Shown: piece by piece, positions 62,416 through 64,000 of the stretch
Numbering within the stretch: the first letter of the stretch is position 1
How the letters are laid out: each line of letters begins with the position of its first letter
Origin: Ryuthela nishihirai
Taxonomy: Eukaryota > Arthropoda > Arachnida > Araneae > Heptathelidae
Assembly (NCBI GenBank): GCA_038380435.1
Contig: JAWZYU010000010.1
Span: 41,326,135-41,390,134, forward strand
Direction of reading: 5' to 3'
Length of the DNA: 64,000 nt
Made by a program: the position numbers and the translations under genes
Notes under the pieces: model-generated
Database searches by the model: none
The model's input: only the letters and a program-made list of their open reading frames with translations
Told to the model about the DNA's origin: nothing

Positions 62416-63139
62416 ACGGTGGTTACTGGGTATTCAAAGCAAGTGAGGGATACGGTTTGATGTTCCCTAAAACGTCGGGGAGGGAGAAGTCGTCGGTGAG
62501 GGAGAAGTTGACAAATCCTTCTACCAACGATTTTCTAGCAAACTTTGCAATGCCGCAACATTCGAGATAGATGATGATTGTTATTTCTACGTGATTCCTC
62601 CAGGTCGTTTCCACGAACGAAAGGTGCCACATGGACGATACGAAACTGTTGAATCATTATTCGATGCCATGAACCAAGTCATACCCTACAAGTTGAGAAA
62701 AGCTTTCCGTTTCAAGCAACAGGCCGATCACACGATGCTGATTGATACAGACATGTTACATTTCATTAAATTTCTTCATTCAAACCCAGGATTAGAAGAT
62801 ATGCTAGGAATTACTAAATTAGATTTTCCATTGAATAAAGCGGTTGGTGACCCCATCGATATGAACAGAGGAATATACGGTATTTATTTGTATTCAGATC
62901 TGATTGCACCTCAGTTGTTAGGTGATACTCATGGTGAACTATTGCATGTTGTGAATCCTGCCGTCAGAACCAATAATAAAGAAGCCATCGTTGCAGTGTA
63001 TCAACAACCTGATTACTACCCCCTGGCAAGAAACAGTTTCGAGAGTGTGAGAATCTTCCTTCGTACCGATACAGGAGAACCCCTGCATTTTAAATTTGTT
63101 AAAGTTTTAGTCAAATTATATTTCTGCCATGAGGGTTAA
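62416..63139 (+). pseudogene. Polinton penton-like minor capsid protein, 3-prime part
   Basis: It resumes the gene interrupted at 48760: after the second ACGGTG the reading continues in the frame that ended there (GYWVFKASEGYGLMFP). A one-base shift near 62540-62555 separates this from DDCYFYVIPPGRFHERKVPH and the intact frame to the TAA at 63137. The C-terminus NSFESVRIFLRTDTGEPLHF then KFVKVLVKLYF is the typical end of the Polinton minor capsid (penton) protein family. Known role: single jelly-roll vertex protein of the icosahedral capsid. The whole gene has three lesions (MITE, palindrome, frameshift). Confidence 0.82.
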
Positions 63140-63518
63140 ATTCGTTCCCCCTTCTGCAGACACCTATGTGCGCTACTACAAGAGCCAAACGGGACAGGGT
63201 GTGTTCCGCGGTCCTCGTTATCAGAGAGGTGACAGGCTCGGTAGCATCTTTGCCCCTATTGGACGTTTCATCAGCCCTCTCGTACGATCGGCACTGGCCA
63301 CCCTACGTAAGGGTGGGCTACGATTCGTTTCAGAAATGGCCCATGGACAAAATTTTAAAACGGCCGCCAAAGCAGGGTTGCGTGAAGCCAGTGAAGACCT
63401 ATTGCAACATGCCAGTTCCAAGCTGCAGGCAGGAAAAGGGATAAAACGCCGCCGTCATCGTCCTGGTGTTCATAAAGTGAAGAAAATCTGTACCGTGAAG
63501 GACGTGTTTTCATCATGA
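63129..63518 (+). CDS. Small basic minor virion protein (Polinton/adintovirus pX-like)
   Basis: An intact 129-residue frame whose ATG overlaps the end of the penton-like gene by 11 bases. It has VRYYKSQTGQGVFRGPRYQRGDRLGSIF-type N-terminal residues (a YY..Q.G.G start), a hydrophobic/amphipathic stretch (FISPLVRSALATLRKGGLRF), then GQNFKTAAKAGLREASEDLL and a basic KGIKRRRHRP tail. This layout, and its place between penton-like and major capsid genes, fits the small core or membrane-active virion proteins of Polintons and adintoviruses. The exact name (pX, pVI or other) is uncertain. It overlaps the major capsid start by four bases (ATGA), so the three genes are tightly packed. Confidence 0.65.
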   Translation: MRVKFVPPSADTYVRYYKSQTGQGVFRGPRYQRGDRLGSIFAPIGRFISPLVRSALATLRKGGLRFVSEMAHGQNFKTAAKAGLREASEDLLQHASSKLQAGKGIKRRRHRPGVHKVKKICTVKDVFSS

Positions 63519-64000
63519 GCATTCAGGAAATTCACGCTGATTCTGGCGATTGTGCCAATTCCCAACTGGACCTGTTTCTGGTTCCCCCCACTGTCTCACA
63601 ACTAGAAAGAGGCTGCTATGTCAATTATTTACCTATGGCTTCGTTGGAAGGTAATGCGCCACTTGAATTCATCGTGAAAGGAACAGATGATTACATTGAT
63701 CTATCCCGTTGCCACCTGTGCCTTGTCTTGAAAATTGTGAAATCCGATGGTACAGCCCCGTTGGAAGTGATTGCCCCCTGCAATCATTTATTCCACGCCC
63801 TGTTCATTCAAGTAGACGTCTTCCTCAACGATCACCTAGTCAGCGCTTTTCACAACCTGTACCCCTACAGGGCATACCTGGAGATTCTGTTGAATTACGT
63901 ACCGATGCCACACGAAGTCAGCTCGGTACGTCACTCTGGTACCTCGACACACCTGGTAAAATGGAACTGACCAGTCGCGAGAACGAGGGATGGCATCAGC
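63515..64000 (+). pseudogene. Polinton major capsid protein, N-terminal part, frameshifted and cut by the window edge
   Basis: The frame from ATG 63515 reads CANSQLDLFLVPPTVSQLER, then PLASL-like MASLEGNAPLEFIVKGTDDY, then HLFHALFIQVDVFLNDHLVS and YPYRAYLEILLNYVP. These blocks are typical of the N-terminal jelly roll of the Polinton double-jelly-roll major capsid protein (a family often annotated in genomes as F54H12.2-like). The frame ends at 63970; the expected continuation (YLDTPGKMELTSRENEG) is in the next frame, so there is a one-base shift near 63935-63945. The gene continues past the window. It would form the capsid facets. The shift could also be a sequencing error. Confidence 0.82.

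Noticed and set aside
63166..63444. 92-residue plus frame overlapping the pX-like gene
   Set aside because: An alternative-frame shadow of the better-supported 129-residue gene.

Overview
The window is repeat-dominated animal DNA with no convincing intact host protein gene. Jockey-clade LINEs, Tx1-like and RTE-like LINEs, tRNA-derived SINEs, hAT and Tigger/pogo remnants and Polinton/Maverick elements all occur together. This mix, with Jockey prominent, fits an arthropod genome; I cannot name the species. The only ordinary host gene I can support is a tRNA-Pro(AGG) at 42572-42643. Nearly every long open frame is a transposon fragment or a shadow of one.

Layout. 1-6.2 kb: a Jockey fragment and an RTE-like LINE (both minus strand), the latter split by a 963-bp insertion with a 5-bp target duplication. 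6.2-17.6 kb: SINE copies with clear target duplications, several foldback/hairpin elements and Jockey pieces in non-coding AT-rich DNA. 17.7-25.9 kb: a Tx1-like LINE (minus strand) bounded by a 490-bp direct repeat, with a 3.6-kb RTE-like LINE nested inside it (12-bp target duplication). 26-46 kb: SINEs, Jockey and Tx1 fragments, a Polinton-type terminal region (30.8-32.8 kb), a 28-bp minisatellite of about 50 units (32.8-34.3 kb), a Tigger remnant, inverted repeat pairs and the tRNA gene.

46.5-64 kb is the key region. A decayed Polinton/Maverick (endogenous virus-like transposon) reads left to right: terminal-type sequence, a PC4-like/integrase pseudogene, a penton-like minor capsid gene, a small basic minor virion protein and the start of the major capsid protein, cut by the window edge. 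The penton-like gene carries a 334-bp hAT-type MITE with an 8-bp duplication. It is then split by a 13,655-bp insertion (48761-62415) flanked by a 6-bp duplication, ACGGTG. That insertion is one giant, nearly perfect palindrome with arms of 6,831 and 6,824 bp and its axis at ATTACGTAAT (55587-55596). Its ends look like Polinton termini. Each arm has a 300-residue PC4-like gene with a TATA-like box and polyadenylation signal, plus broken integrase pieces. A shorter, decayed element with the same left-half/right-half arrangement lies at 30792-32795.

My reading is that the palindrome is an inverted dimer of a defective Polinton, comparable in form to palindromic defective genomes of protein-primed linear DNA viruses, that was inserted by an integrase supplied in trans. 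The palindromy, duplications and split gene are seen directly; the mechanism is inference.
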